DNA of 64,000 bases from Novosphingobium subterraneum. GTDB lineage: Bacteria > Pseudomonadota > Alphaproteobacteria > Sphingomonadales > Sphingomonadaceae. Within the stretch, counting starts at the first letter, position 1; each line of letters opens with the position of its first letter. This document shows, in pieces, positions 44,086-53,080 of this stretch. The notes under the pieces are model-generated. The model did not search any database. It was not told where the DNA came from and saw nothing but the letters and a program-made list of their open reading frames with translations. Where the stretch lies: contig NZ_JRVC01000006.1 in NCBI RefSeq assembly GCF_000807925.1, forward strand, positions 124,001-188,000, in the 5' to 3' direction. The translations under genes and the position numbers were made by a program.

Positions 44086-45342
44086 TTACTGGTTCATCGT
44101 CGCGAAGAAGTCTTCGTTGGTCTTCGAATCCTTCATCTTGTCGAGCAGGAACTCCATCGCATCGACAGTGCCCATCTGCATGAGGATGCGGCGCAGGACC
44201 CACATCTTCGAGAGCTGGTCCTTCGGCACAAGCAGCTCTTCCTTGCGGGTGCCGCTCTTGCCCACATCGAGCGCGGGGAAGATGCGCTTGTCGGCAACCT
44301 TGCGGTCGAGCACGATTTCCGAGTTGCCGGTGCCCTTGAATTCTTCGAAGATCACTTCGTCCATGCGGCTGCCGGTGTCGATCAGCGCGGTGGCGATGAT
44401 CGACAGCGAGCCGCCTTCCTCGATGTTGCGGGCAGCACCGAAGAAGCGCTTGGGGCGCTGCAGGGCATTGGCGTCGACACCGCCGGTCAGCACCTTGCCC
44501 GAGGAGGGCACCACGGTGTTGTAGGCCCGGCCCAGGCGAGTGATCGAATCGAGCAGGATGACGACGTCACGCTTGTGCTCGACCAGGCGCTTGGCCTTTT
44601 CGATGACCATCTCGGCAACCTGCACGTGGCGCGTGGCGGGCTCGTCGAAGGTCGAGGAGATGACCTCGCCCTTCACGCTGCGCTGCATGTCGGTGACTTC
44701 TTCCGGGCGTTCGTCGACCAGCAGCACGATCAGGAAGACTTCCGGATGATTGTCGGTGATCGCCTTGGCCATGTTCTGCAGCAGCACGGTCTTGCCGGTG
44801 CGCGGCGGGGCGACGATCAGCGCGCGCTGGCCCTTGCCCTGCGGGCTGACCAGATCGATCACGCGGGCCGACTTGTCCTTGACCGTCGGGTCGAGCGTGT
44901 CGAGCTTGAGGCGCTCGTTCGGGTAGAGCGGGGTGAGGTTGTCGAAGTTGACGCGGTGGCGCACGGCCTCCGGCTCGTCGAAGTTCACCTTGATCAGGCG
45001 GGTGATCGCGAAATAGCGTTCACCATCCTTGGGCGCGCGGACTTCGCCTTCGACGGTATCGCCGGTGCGCAGGCCCCACTTGCGGACCTGGTTGGGCGAA
45101 ACATAGATATCGTCAGGGCCGGCAAGGTAGTTGGCCTCGGGGCTGCGCAGGAAGCCGAAGCCGTCCGGCAGGACTTCGATCGTGCCGATGCCGAGGATTT
45201 CCTCGCCGTCTTCCGCCATTTCCTTGAGGATGGCGAACATCAGGTCCTGGCGGCGCATGGTGCTGGCGCCTTCGACCTCGAGCTCTTCGGCCATCTGGAC
45301 CAGCTCGGCGGGGGTTTTCTGCTTGAGTTCCTTCAGGTGCAT
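44086..45342 (-). CDS. rho: Transcription termination factor Rho
   Basis: 418-aa hexameric RNA translocase. N-terminal RNA-binding cold-shock-like domain ([28 protein letters not shown]), Walker [11 protein letters not shown], Walker [17 protein letters not shown], the Q/R loops and [18 protein letters not shown] at 45342 gives the standard start [14 protein letters not shown]; the frame is open 30 codons upstream. Origin-proximal in several alphaproteobacteria. Its leader holds a DnaA-box-like 9-mer at 45483. Confidence 0.98.
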   Translation of the reverse strand: MHLKELKQKTPAELVQMAEELEVEGASTMRRQDLMFAILKEMAEDGEEILGIGTIEVLPDGFGFLRSPEANYLAGPDDIYVSPNQVRKWGLRTGDTVEGEVRAPKDGERYFAITRLIKVNFDEPEAVRHRVNFDNLTPLYPNERLKLDTLDPTVKDKSARVIDLVSPQGKGQRALIVAPPRTGKTVLLQNMAKAITDNHPEVFLIVLLVDERPEEVTDMQRSVKGEVISSTFDEPATRHVQVAEMVIEKAKRLVEHKRDVVILLDSITRLGRAYNTVVPSSGKVLTGGVDANALQRPKRFFGAARNIEEGGSLSIIATALIDTGSRMDEVIFEEFKGTGNSEIVLDRKVADKRIFPALDVGKSGTRKEELLVPKDQLSKMWVLRRILMQMGTVDAMEFLLDKMKDSKTNEDFFATMNQ

Positions 45343-45482
45343 TTCGTGTTTTTCCAAAGGGTTGGATAGATGGCCGGAAACCTCTGAAGGGCTTGGAGAA
45401 AGCGAGAGGGCGGCTGCATCGATCGGCAGCACATCTGCATTCCGGTTCGCCGCAGATATGCCTGCGCCAGCCGATAGTCAAT

Positions 45483-45491
45483 TGTGGATAG
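45483..45491. promoter_or_regulatory. DnaA-box-like 9-mer (CTATCCACA, minus strand) in rho upstream region
   Basis: TGTGGATAG on the plus strand is one mismatch from TGTGGATAA. It is located between rho and a small divergent ORF, about 1.8 kb from oriC, and is the same 9-mer as upstream of dnaB. Confidence 0.4.
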
Positions 45492-45554
45492 GGGCACGGG
45501 GGTGGTATCCTCCCGGCATCAAACCGGAAAACCGGTCTTTCGAGAGGAACAACA

Positions 45555-45713
45555 ATGATCAGATTGCCCCGCCGCGGCGAAACCTTCCCCCGCCCGCAGG
45601 CACAAGATGCTCCGGCCAATGCCTGGGGCTCGCAATGGAAGCATCTGCCGCGTTCGCCCATGCACCTGGTGCGTAACGCAATGCGCGATGGCCTGCGGAC
45701 CTTGCGCGGCTGA
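45555..45713 (+). CDS. Small basic protein (52 aa), unknown
   Basis: A 52-codon ORF divergent from rho with a good ribosome site (GAGAGGAAC-AACA-ATG) and TGA stop. The product is basic and Trp/Arg/Pro-containing (MIRLPRRGETFPRP, NAWGSQWKHLPRSPMHLV, RDGLRTLRG) with a likely amphipathic C-terminal helix. I do not recognise it; support is the ribosome site, isolated position and protein-like composition. It runs towards hemJ. Confidence 0.55.
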   Translation: MIRLPRRGETFPRPQAQDAPANAWGSQWKHLPRSPMHLVRNAMRDGLRTLRG

Positions 45714-45725
45714 CCTGGGCTCTGA

Positions 45726-45747
45726 CCCCTCCCGCCTGAGGGAGGGG
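45726..45747. repeat. Intergenic palindrome CCCCTCCC...GGGAGGGG
   Basis: An 8-bp stem between the 52-aa ORF and the hemJ stop. Same family as 19437 and 59397. Could end both converging transcripts. Confidence 0.6.
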
Positions 45748-45754
45748 AGAAGAG

Positions 45755-46198
45755 TCAGAACGGCTTCACGATCACCATGATCACGATCACCGCGGCAGCG
45801 ATGCCCGGGATCTCGTTGAGCATGCGCAGCTTCTTGCCTGAAAGCTTCCGCACCCCTTGGGCGAGCAACTGCGCGTAGCTGGCCAGCCAGAAGTGATAGG
45901 CCGTCAGCACCAGGACGAAGGCCAGCTTGAGGTGGAACCACCCTTGCGCAAACGCGCCGATGTCCACCGCCAGCAGCAGCCCGAGCACCCAGACCACCAC
46001 CAGCGCCGGCCACATGATGATCTTCATCAGCTTGCGCTCGCGGTCCACCCAGACCGCATTCTCGGGCGAGCCTTCCGGCGCCTCCTGATGGTAGACGAAG
46101 AAGCGCGGCAGCATGAACAGGCCGGCCATCCAGAAGATCACGAAGATGACATGGCCCGCCTTGAGCCAGAGATAGAGCATCGCCAATACCTGCTGCAT
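45755..46198 (-). CDS. hemJ: Protoporphyrinogen IX oxidase, HemJ type
   Basis: 147-aa membrane protein with four to five helices that oxidises protoporphyrinogen IX in haem synthesis. Seen: YLWLKAGHVIFVIFWMAGLFMLPRFFVYH with the conserved His, RKLMKIIMWPAL, WFHLKLAFVLVLTAYHFWL and the C-terminal NEIPGIAAAVIVIMVIVKPF. It lies 82 bp downstream of hemE, pairing two haem-pathway steps on one transcript. Confidence 0.93.
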   Translation of the reverse strand: MQQVLAMLYLWLKAGHVIFVIFWMAGLFMLPRFFVYHQEAPEGSPENAVWVDRERKLMKIIMWPALVVVWVLGLLLAVDIGAFAQGWFHLKLAFVLVLTAYHFWLASYAQLLAQGVRKLSGKKLRMLNEIPGIAAAVIVIMVIVKPF

Positions 46199-46280
46199 CT
46201 GTTGCGGCTCCGCCTGCCAGTGCGCCCCTGCTGAGGGCTATTTCGGCGCGGAAACCGGGGTTTGCAAGTGCCCGAAAAGT

Positions 46281-47309
46281 TCAGTCGCGCGACCAGCTCC
46301 GCACGATCTTCAGCAGGGCCTCGACGTTTTCGATCGGAGTGTGCTGGCCGATGCCGTGGCCCAGGTTGAACACGTGCGGACGGTCGGCGAAGGCTTCGAG
46401 GACGCGGATCGTCTGCTTTTCCAGCTCCGGTCCACCCGCCAACAGCAGCAGCGGATCGACGTTGCCCTGCACCGGCATCCCGGCAGGCATTTCGCGCGCG
46501 GCCCACAGCGGGTCAATCGTCTCGTCGACGCCGACGGCATTGACGCCGGTCTCGCGGGCATAGGCGGCCAGCTTCTCGCCTGCGCCCTTGGGGAAGCCGA
46601 TCACCGGCACGGGCGGATAACGGCGCTGCATTTCGGCCGCGATCCTGGCATTGGGCGCGATGACCCAGCGTTCGAATTCGGCAGGGGCAAGGCTGCCCGA
46701 CCATGAATCGAACAGCTGCAGGCCTTCGGCACCGGCCTCGACCTGTCCCGAAAGGTATTCGATGGTCACCTGCGTGATGGCATCGATGATCGCCTGGAAC
46801 TGGCCGGGATCGCGATAGGCCAGCGCACGGGTATCGTGATGATCGCGGCTGCCTTCGCCTGCCACCATGTATGTGGCAACCGTCCATGGGCTTCCGGCAA
46901 AGCCCAGTAGCGTCGTCTCAGGGCCGATCTGTGCCTTCACCTTGGCCACCGTCTCGTAGATCGGCGAAAGGCGCTCAGGCGCCGCGACAAGGCTTTCCAG
47001 CGCAACGTCGAGCAGGCGCGGAGACAGGTCCGGGCCTTCGCCGACGAGGAACTTGAGATCCTGACCCATCGCATAGGGCACGATCAGGATGTCCGAGAAC
47101 AGGATCGCACCGTCGAAACCGAAGCGGCGGATCGGCTGCACGGTCACTTCTGCCGCGGCGTCAGTGTCATAGACCAGCGCCAGGAAACCGCCCTTTTCAG
47201 CGCGCAACTCGCGGTATTCGGGCAGGTAGCGCCCCGCCTGGCGCATCAGCCAGATCGGCCGACGAGAAAGATTCTCACCCTGAAGAGTCCTGAGAAGAGG
47301 GCCGGGCAT
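46281..47309 (-). CDS. hemE: Uroporphyrinogen decarboxylase
   Basis: 342-aa enzyme converting uroporphyrinogen III to coproporphyrinogen III. Seen: the N-terminal signature RPIWLMRQAGRYLPEYR, FSDILIVPYAMGQ with the catalytic Asp, GFAGSPWTVATYMVAG, FDSWSGSLAP, and NLGHGIGQHTP near the end. ATG at 47309 was preferred over the in-frame GTG at 47324, which would add five residues. In alphaproteobacteria hemE flanks oriC, and here the region upstream of its start has origin features. Confidence 0.97.
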   Translation of the reverse strand: MPGPLLRTLQGENLSRRPIWLMRQAGRYLPEYRELRAEKGGFLALVYDTDAAAEVTVQPIRRFGFDGAILFSDILIVPYAMGQDLKFLVGEGPDLSPRLLDVALESLVAAPERLSPIYETVAKVKAQIGPETTLLGFAGSPWTVATYMVAGEGSRDHHDTRALAYRDPGQFQAIIDAITQVTIEYLSGQVEAGAEGLQLFDSWSGSLAPAEFERWVIAPNARIAAEMQRRYPPVPVIGFPKGAGEKLAAYARETGVNAVGVDETIDPLWAAREMPAGMPVQGNVDPLLLLAGGPELEKQTIRVLEAFADRPHVFNLGHGIGQHTPIENVEALLKIVRSWSRD

Positions 47310-47650
47310 TTCGATCCAATCCACTAAAATAGATTCTTAGAATCAGGTTGAAGGTGTTTGTTGGCCCTGTGGAAACCGGGGATTGCGTGTCACTGCCCGA
47401 TTTGTGAGTCCGCTTCCACACTTTTTGCTGTTCGCGACTCTGGACAGCACATGAGTCAACGCGAAGTTCTCACCGCTCTCCACAGGCTGGGGAAAACACT
47501 GTCCACTTGTCCACAAATGGTCCTGAACAGGACTCGGATCGAGGGTGAATCTGCCGGTCAAACTTGTCCCTGACTCTGTCCCGTGGTTTATCGGTGCTGT
47601 TTCCACAGGGTCATCCCGGCCCTGCCCGGATGTCCACGGAAAGCCCGCCA
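47310..47650. other. Probable chromosomal replication origin (oriC)
   Basis: 341 bp without a gene between divergent hemE and ppsR. DnaA-box-like 9-mers: TTGTCCACA (47507-47515, one mismatch to TTATCCACA), GTTTCCACA on both strands (47368-47376 minus, 47599-47607 plus), CTCTCCACA (47476-47484) and GCTTCCACA (47412-47420). Eight GANTC sites lie at 47332, 47340, 47406, 47436, 47453, 47531, 47547 and 47572. The hemE end is A+T-rich (47320-47345, with GATTC-TTA-GAATC palindrome) and could melt first. Gene order hemE-oriC-ppsR is the Caulobacter/Rickettsia arrangement. Identification by structure and context; not experimentally proven here. Confidence 0.85.
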
Positions 47651-48493
47651 ATGCAGCGCCTGCACCTGCACCTCCTGTCGGATTCCACTGGTGAAACGCT
47701 GGAAATGATCGCCAAGGCGGCGCTCGCGCAGTTCGATGGCGCAGACGTCGTGCGGCATTTCTGGCCGATGGTGCGTTCGATGCAGCATCTCGATCGCATC
47801 ATGGGCGAAATTGCCGCAAATCCGGGACTTGTCCTGTTCACGCTGGTCAATGCCGAAACGCGCGAGCGACTGGAACAGCGCTGCATTGCCCTGGGCCTGC
47901 CGATGGTCCCCGCGCTCGATGCGGTGACGGATGCGCTGCAGCAGCAGCTCGGCGTTCAGGCCAAGGGTCGCCCCGGCCGCCAGCACATGATGGACGAGGC
48001 CTATTTCGCCCGCGTCGATGCGATCCAGTTCACCATTGCCCACGATGACGGCGTGAACTGGGAAAACTGGGAAGAGGCCGACATCGTGCTCGCCGGCGTT
48101 TCGCGCAGTTCGAAGACGCCGACCTCGATCTACCTTGCCAATCGTGGATACAAGGTGGCGAACATTCCGATCGTGGTGGAAAGCCCGCCGCCGCCGATGC
48201 TGTTTTCCCTGCGTCGGCCAATGGTCGTGGGCCTCACCACCAGCCCGGAGCGCCTGATCGCGGTGCGTCGCAACCGCCTCCTGTCCTTGAACCAGGCGCC
48301 CGAGACCGCATATGTCGACAACGAACAGGTGACGCGCGAAGTGCAGTACGCCCGCCGCATGTTCGCCGACAATGGCTGGCCGGTGATCGACGTGTCGCGG
48401 CGTTCAATCGAGGAAACAGCAGCGGCCGTGATCAATCTCTATAACGAACGTGGCGCTGCTGGCGGCAGCGGGGACGGAGCAAAACCGATATGA
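47651..48493 (+). CDS. ppsR: Pyruvate,water dikinase / PPDK regulatory protein (bifunctional kinase/phosphorylase)
   Basis: 280-aa DUF299 protein that switches PEP synthase or pyruvate phosphate dikinase by threonine phosphorylation and phosphorolysis. Seen: [20 protein letters not shown], the P-loop [11 protein letters not shown], and [15 protein letters not shown]. The start is uncertain: ATG at 47651 has GGAAAG eight bases before; ATG at 47630 would add seven residues. This is the gene right of oriC in Caulobacter (RP001 homologue). Overlaps maf (ATGA). Confidence 0.94.
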   Translation: MQRLHLHLLSDSTGETLEMIAKAALAQFDGADVVRHFWPMVRSMQHLDRIMGEIAANPGLVLFTLVNAETRERLEQRCIALGLPMVPALDAVTDALQQQLGVQAKGRPGRQHMMDEAYFARVDAIQFTIAHDDGVNWENWEEADIVLAGVSRSSKTPTSIYLANRGYKVANIPIVVESPPPPMLFSLRRPMVVGLTTSPERLIAVRRNRLLSLNQAPETAYVDNEQVTREVQYARRMFADNGWPVIDVSRRSIEETAAAVINLYNERGAAGGSGDGAKPI

Positions 48494-49092
48494 CACTCGT
48501 GCCCCAGAAGCTGATTTTGGCCAGCCAGAGCTTCTCGCGCCGGATGATGCTCGAAGCCGCGGGCGTGCCCTTCGAGACGCGCACGTCCGATGTTGACGAA
48601 GCCGCGATCAAGCGCGAGCTGATCGGCGTCACCGGCTGCCAGATTGCCAGCGTTCTTGCCGAAGCCAAGGCTTTTGCCGTGTCCCTCGCCATGCCCGGAC
48701 GGCTGGTGCTCGGCGGGGACTCGATGGTCGAAGTCTGCGGCCGTCAGTTCGACAAGCCGACGAGCCGCGAGAACGCTGTCGAGCATCTCGAATTCTTCTC
48801 AGGCAAAGACATGCACCTCCATTCCGCTGCCGTGCTGATGCGCGATGGCAAGGTGGTGTGGAAAACCTGCGAGACCGCAAACCTGCGGGTCCGGGAGCTT
48901 TCTCCCGCATTTATCCAGAGCTATCTCGACAGGGAGTGGCCCGAGGTTTCGGGCTGTGTCGGCGTGTTCCGCATCGAGGCACTGGGCGTGCAACTGTTCG
49001 AGAGAATCGAGGGCAGCCATTTCACGGTTCTCGGAATGCCGCTATTGGCGCTGCTGGGCGCGTTGCGTGAACAGGGTGAGTTGCCGTCTTGA
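48490..49092 (+). CDS. maf: Maf-like nucleoside triphosphate pyrophosphatase
   Basis: 200-aa Maf/HAM1-fold protein. The first motif reads [10 protein letters not shown] (canonical SxSPRRxELL) and the catalytic GADT region reads [35 protein letters not shown] is clear. The replacements mark a divergent, origin-linked alphaproteobacterial clade; activity on non-canonical nucleotides is plausible but unproven. Coupled to ppsR before it and aroE after it. Confidence 0.88.
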   Translation: MTLVPQKLILASQSFSRRMMLEAAGVPFETRTSDVDEAAIKRELIGVTGCQIASVLAEAKAFAVSLAMPGRLVLGGDSMVEVCGRQFDKPTSRENAVEHLEFFSGKDMHLHSAAVLMRDGKVVWKTCETANLRVRELSPAFIQSYLDREWPEVSGCVGVFRIEALGVQLFERIEGSHFTVLGMPLLALLGALREQGELPS

Positions 49093-49961
49093 AGCCTGAC
49101 AAAGTTTCCGGGCCTTATTCCGAAGTGATCGGCGATCCGATCGCACAATCGAAATCCCCGGTGATCCACGGCTTCTGGCTGGAAAAGCTCGGCCTCGAAG
49201 GGCGCTATGATCGCGCGCATGTGAAGCCTGAAGGTCTCGCCGACTACCTTGCCGCGCGTCGCGCCGATCCTGACTGGCGCGGCTGCAACGTGACCATGCC
49301 GCACAAGCAGACGGTGATTCCGCTGCTCGACCGGCTGGACCCCTTGGCCGCGCGCATCGGCGCAGTGAACACCGTGGTGCCCGAAGATGGCGCGCTGGTC
49401 GGCTACAATACCGACGCGCCCGGCTTCCTCGAACCGCTGCGCGAAGACCTCGGCAGACCTCACTACTTCCGCATGGCCCGCGTGCTCGGCACCGGCGGAG
49501 CGGCGCGGGCCATCATCGCCGCGCTGGCGGACGAGCACATGGTCGTGGTGCTGGCCGGCCGCAATGTCGAAAAGGCCCGTGCCCTGCTCGACGAACTCGA
49601 TCCGCAGGGCGAGCACCACGTTGCCCCGCTCGATCATTTTGCCGACGCCACCGATTTCGCTTTCGACGACCGCGAAGGCTGCTTCGATCTCGTCGTCAAC
49701 GCCTCGTCGCTGGGGATGAGTGGCCAACCCCCGCTCGCCTTCGACATGACCCACGCCCCGCCGGGCTCGGTATTCTACGACATCGTCACCAGCCCGCTCG
49801 AAACCGAATTCCTGAAAGCCGCCAAGGCCGCCGGATTCCGCACGGTCGATGGCCTCTCGATGCTGATCGGCCAGGCCGACCACGCCTTCCGCCGCTTCTT
49901 CGGCGCCGTGCCGCCGCGTGGGCAGGCAGACAACGAACTGCGTGCGAGAATTCTGGCATGA
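49089..49961 (+). CDS. aroE: Shikimate dehydrogenase (TTG start)
   Basis: 290-aa NADPH enzyme of aromatic amino-acid synthesis. Seen: [21 protein letters not shown] with the catalytic region, [10 protein letters not shown] (substrate Lys), [14 protein letters not shown] (NADP loop), [10 protein letters not shown] and the C-terminal [18 protein letters not shown]. Starts at TTG 49089, overlapping the maf stop. Stop overlaps coaE as ATGA. Confidence 0.96.
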   Translation: MKPDKVSGPYSEVIGDPIAQSKSPVIHGFWLEKLGLEGRYDRAHVKPEGLADYLAARRADPDWRGCNVTMPHKQTVIPLLDRLDPLAARIGAVNTVVPEDGALVGYNTDAPGFLEPLREDLGRPHYFRMARVLGTGGAARAIIAALADEHMVVVLAGRNVEKARALLDELDPQGEHHVAPLDHFADATDFAFDDREGCFDLVVNASSLGMSGQPPLAFDMTHAPPGSVFYDIVTSPLETEFLKAAKAAGFRTVDGLSMLIGQADHAFRRFFGAVPPRGQADNELRARILA

Positions 49962-50563
49962 GCAGGCCCTACATCCTCGGACTCACCGGCTCGATCGGCA
50001 TGGGCAAGTCTGCCGTCGCGCTCATGCTGCGCGAACTGGGCGTGCCGGTATTCGATGCCGATGCCGCCGTGCACCACTTGCAAGGCCCGGGCGGCGAACT
50101 GATCCCGGCCATCGAGGAAGCCTTCCCCGGCACCACCGGCCCCGAAGGCGTCAAACGGCAGGAATTGGGCGCAAGGGTATTCGGCAATCCCGAAGCATTG
50201 AAGCGTCTTGAAGCCATCGTCCATCCTGCCGTTGCCCGCATGCGCCACGCCTTTATGGTAGAGCACATGGGCGAACCGCTCGTGGTGTTCGACATTCCGC
50301 TGCTTTATGAAAAGGGCCATGGGGCTGACCTCGACGCGGTCATGGTCGTCTCCGCCCCCGCCGAGGTGCAGCGACAGCGCGTGCTCGCCCGTCCCGGCAT
50401 GACGCCCGAGAAATTCGCCCACATTCTTTCGCTGCAGGTGCCTGACGCCGAGAAGCGCGCCCGGGCGACCCACGTGATCAACACCGGCGTCACCCTCGCC
50501 GAGACGGAGGCCCAAGTTGCCGCGCTGGTTGCGGCCATCCGGGAAAAAAACCCCCGTCAGTAA
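49958..50563 (+). CDS. coaE: Dephospho-CoA kinase
   Basis: 201-aa last enzyme of CoA synthesis. Walker A GLTGSIGMGKSAV, then FDADAAVHHLQGPGGELIPAIEEAFPG, HPAVARMRHAF and VFDIPLLYEKG with the lid RQRVLARPGMTPEKF. Overlaps aroE (ATGA). Ends 49 bp before dnaQ. Confidence 0.96.
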   Translation: MSRPYILGLTGSIGMGKSAVALMLRELGVPVFDADAAVHHLQGPGGELIPAIEEAFPGTTGPEGVKRQELGARVFGNPEALKRLEAIVHPAVARMRHAFMVEHMGEPLVVFDIPLLYEKGHGADLDAVMVVSAPAEVQRQRVLARPGMTPEKFAHILSLQVPDAEKRARATHVINTGVTLAETEAQVAALVAAIREKNPRQ

Positions 50564-50612
50564 CCGTCTCACCCCCTTGCCAGTCCGCGGCGAGGGGTCC
50601 ACATATTCTTCA

Positions 50613-51314
50613 ATGCGTGAGATCGTTTTCGATACCGAGACGACCGGACTGGACCCGAAAAGCGGGGATCGGCTGGTCGAGATCGGCTGTGTCGAAATGG
50701 TCAACCGGGTGCCTACGGGCCAGGTTTTCCATTGTTATTTCAATCCTGAGCGCGACATGCCGGCCGAGGCTGAAGCTGTCCACGGCCTGTCGATCACATT
50801 CCTTTCCGACAAGCCGAAGTTTGCCGAACTGGCAGACGAGTTTCTCGCCTTCATCGCCGACTCGCCGATGGTCGCGCACAACGCCGGATTCGACTTCGGC
50901 TTCATCAACAACGAGCTGGAAATGTGCGGGCGCCAACCTGTCAGCCGGGATCGCATGGTCGATACGGTGGCGATCGCGCGGCGCAAGCACCCCGGTGCCA
51001 AGCTCAGCCTCGATGCCTTGTGCACGCGCTACGGCATAGATCGCAGCCACCGCACCAAGCACGGGGCGCTACTTGACGCGGAACTGCTCGCCCAGCTCTA
51101 TGTCGAGCTGATGGGCGGGCGGCAGATCGGCCTTGAACTGGCGGCAGTTGCCGCAGGGGCAGCCGGTCTCGTCGTGGTGGAGGAGTCGATCACCGTCACC
51201 TCCAGCCTGACCCGCACCTTCCGTTCCCCGCGCCCGCACGCTGCGAGCGCAGAGGAGCTTGCCCGTCATGCCGAATTCATGGCGGGCTTTGCCGAGCCGA
51301 TCTGGTCGCGCTGA
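50613..51314 (+). CDS. dnaQ: DNA polymerase III epsilon subunit (proofreading exonuclease)
   Basis: 233-aa DnaQ with the 3'-5' exonuclease motifs: VFDTETTGLDP (Asp7, Glu9), VAHNAGFDFGFINNE, and HGALLDAELLAQLYVEL with His and Asp of motif III. A C-terminal linker (RTFRSPRPHAAS) leads to the polymerase-binding tail. ATG at 50613 was chosen for the MREIVFDTET start. Located right of oriC, as in Caulobacter. Confidence 0.96.
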   Translation: MREIVFDTETTGLDPKSGDRLVEIGCVEMVNRVPTGQVFHCYFNPERDMPAEAEAVHGLSITFLSDKPKFAELADEFLAFIADSPMVAHNAGFDFGFINNELEMCGRQPVSRDRMVDTVAIARRKHPGAKLSLDALCTRYGIDRSHRTKHGALLDAELLAQLYVELMGGRQIGLELAAVAAGAAGLVVVEESITVTSSLTRTFRSPRPHAASAEELARHAEFMAGFAEPIWSR

Positions 51315-51382
51315 AACCTTCCGGCTTGCCCGTGGGTTCAGTCAGACCGGGCGTCTCGCCCGAGTGACAGGAGAAGTGACTT

Positions 51383-51967
51383 ATGGATATTCGCGTTTCG
51401 GGACACCAGGTCGAAACCGGCGCTGCGCTGCAGACCCATGCCGAGGAGCGCCTCGGCGCCATCGTCGACAAGCACTTTTCCCGAGCGCTTTCCTCGAACG
51501 TGACCTTGGGCAAGGCCCCGCACGGGGGCTTTCGATGTGACATCGTAACCCACGTTACCCAGGGTCTGATCCTCAAGGGCAGCGCAGTGGCGCAGGACGC
51601 GCACGTTGCGCTCGACCAGTCGGCCGAGAAGATCGAGAAGCAGCTGCGCCGTTATCGCCGCCGCATCAAGGACCGCCATGAAGGCGCCGATCACGCCCGC
51701 AAGGCAGACGAGGCCAACTTCGAACTGCAGGAAGCCGCCTACACCGTCTTCGCCCATGACGAAGTGGGCGAGGAAGAACCGGCCGACGCACCGCTGGTCA
51801 TCGCCGAAACCCGCGTCGACGTGCCCACCGCCAGCGTCTCGGACGCAGTGATGATGCTCGACTTGCGCAACACCAATGCCCTGCTGTTCAAGAACGCCGG
51901 CACCGGGGTGCACAACATGGTCTATCGCCGTGGTGACGGATCGATCGGCTGGGTCGAACCCAAGTAA
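51383..51967 (+). CDS. hpf: Ribosome hibernation promoting factor, long form
   Basis: 194-aa protein that dimerises 70S ribosomes in stationary phase. The N-terminal HPF/YfiA domain (MDIRVSGHQVETGAALQTHAEERL) and the C-terminal dimerisation domain (about 130-194; KNAGTGVHNMVYRRGDGSIGWVEPK) mark the long form. Strong ribosome site AGGAGAAGTGACTT-ATG. Upstream of ptsN, as rpoN-linked hpf often is, though rpoN is not here. Confidence 0.96.
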   Translation: MDIRVSGHQVETGAALQTHAEERLGAIVDKHFSRALSSNVTLGKAPHGGFRCDIVTHVTQGLILKGSAVAQDAHVALDQSAEKIEKQLRRYRRRIKDRHEGADHARKADEANFELQEAAYTVFAHDEVGEEEPADAPLVIAETRVDVPTASVSDAVMMLDLRNTNALLFKNAGTGVHNMVYRRGDGSIGWVEPK

Positions 51968-52140
51968 GGCCCAAGTAAGGACCGCCACGCCAACCCGGCT
52001 CGCCACGGCGGGCCGGAGATGGCAAATGCAAGCCTGCGTACGGCCCAGGAACGTGCTTTGCGCTTGCCTTCCCCCGCATTCGGGAGCATGGCGCGCCCCA
52101 ATTCACCGTGCCTTTGCACTCATGTGATACGTTTTACCGT

Positions 52141-52602
52141 ATGTCGGCTCTGTTCCAACTCGATCCACAAGCTGTCCGCGTCATCCGCGCCGATTCCAAG
52201 CAGCAGATCCTTGCCGATCTCGCTGCCTGCTTCGCGTCGGTCTACGCGCTCGACAAGGAAGTGGTGATCGATGGGATCGAGGAACGCGAAAAGCTTGGCA
52301 GCACCGGCTTCGGCCGAGGCGTTGCCATTCCCCACGCGCGTATCGACGGGCTGGAACGTCCGGTTGCAGTGTTCTTCCGGCTCGAGAATCCGGTCGAATT
52401 TGCCGCCGCCGATGGCATGCCGGTCGATTGCGTGTTCGGTCTGCTCTCGCCCTCGCAGGCTGGCGCCACGCATCTTCAGGCCCTCGCTGCGATCTCGCGC
52501 CTGATGCGGGACGAGCGGATGCACGAGCGTCTGGTCTCCGCTACCGATGCCGATGCGATCTACGGCCTGCTTGTCAACGTCATCGATCGCGATGCCGCCT
52601 GA
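52141..52602 (+). CDS. ptsN: Nitrogen-PTS EIIA component
   Basis: 153-aa EIIA-Ntr protein. The phospho-acceptor His is in GRGVAIPHARIDGL (His65); start MSALFQLDP and end of the alpha/beta fold QALAAISRLMRDE are typical. It passes phosphate from NPr in a regulatory cascade linking nitrogen, potassium and carbon status. ATG at 52141; the following thioesterase gene starts inside its last codons. Confidence 0.93.
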   Translation: MSALFQLDPQAVRVIRADSKQQILADLAACFASVYALDKEVVIDGIEEREKLGSTGFGRGVAIPHARIDGLERPVAVFFRLENPVEFAAADGMPVDCVFGLLSPSQAGATHLQALAAISRLMRDERMHERLVSATDADAIYGLLVNVIDRDAA

Positions 52603-53074
52603 GGACGGCGCCGACAGCGCAAGCCTGCACTGGCGCGCGCTGGAAGGTCTCTACGCTTCGGCGCCGGTCAACAGCCTGTTCGAATCCCGCCTGGAAATCG
52701 TCGGCGAGGGCTTGTCCCGCATCCATTTCGATGTCTCGCCCTCGTGTTTTCATGCTGCTGGGGCGGCCCATGGCACCATCTACTTCAAGATGCTCGATGA
52801 CGCCGCGTTCTACGCTGCGAACACGCTGGTTACCGACCGTTTCCTGCTGACCACATCGTTCAACCTGTTCTTCAGCCGCCCGATCAAGGGCGGGCGCGTC
52901 ACGGCGGAAGGGCGCTGGGTCTCGGGCCGGCGCCGCGTGCTCGTGGCCGAAGCGCGCCTGATCGATGAGGAAGGCGAGGAAGTGGGGCGGGGAACCGGCA
53001 CGTTCCAGCGCTCGCGCATCCCCTTGTCCAGCCTCGATGGCTACAACGCCGGCCTGCGCGCCGCGCTCGCCTGA
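52592..53074 (+). CDS. PaaI-like hotdog-fold thioesterase
   Basis: 160-aa protein with hotdog features: NSLFESRLEIVGEGLSRIHFDV, HAAGAAHGTIYFKMLDDAAFYAANTLV (active-site helix), FLLTTSFNLFFSRPIKGG and GRVTAEGRWVSGRRRVLVAEARL. Likely hydrolyses an aryl- or acyl-CoA; substrate unknown. Begins at ATG 52592 within the last codons of ptsN, so translation is coupled. Followed at 6 bp by the DUF1491 gene. Confidence 0.88.
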   Translation: MPPEDGADSASLHWRALEGLYASAPVNSLFESRLEIVGEGLSRIHFDVSPSCFHAAGAAHGTIYFKMLDDAAFYAANTLVTDRFLLTTSFNLFFSRPIKGGRVTAEGRWVSGRRRVLVAEARLIDEEGEEVGRGTGTFQRSRIPLSSLDGYNAGLRAALA

Positions 53075-53080
53075 TCCGCA

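Noticed and set aside
41533..45369. 1278-codon open frame on the plus strand
   Set aside because: It is fully antisense to the helicase and rho genes, whose motifs are unmistakable. High GC content removes stops from the opposite frame; the translated product is His/Arg-rich and shows no domain.
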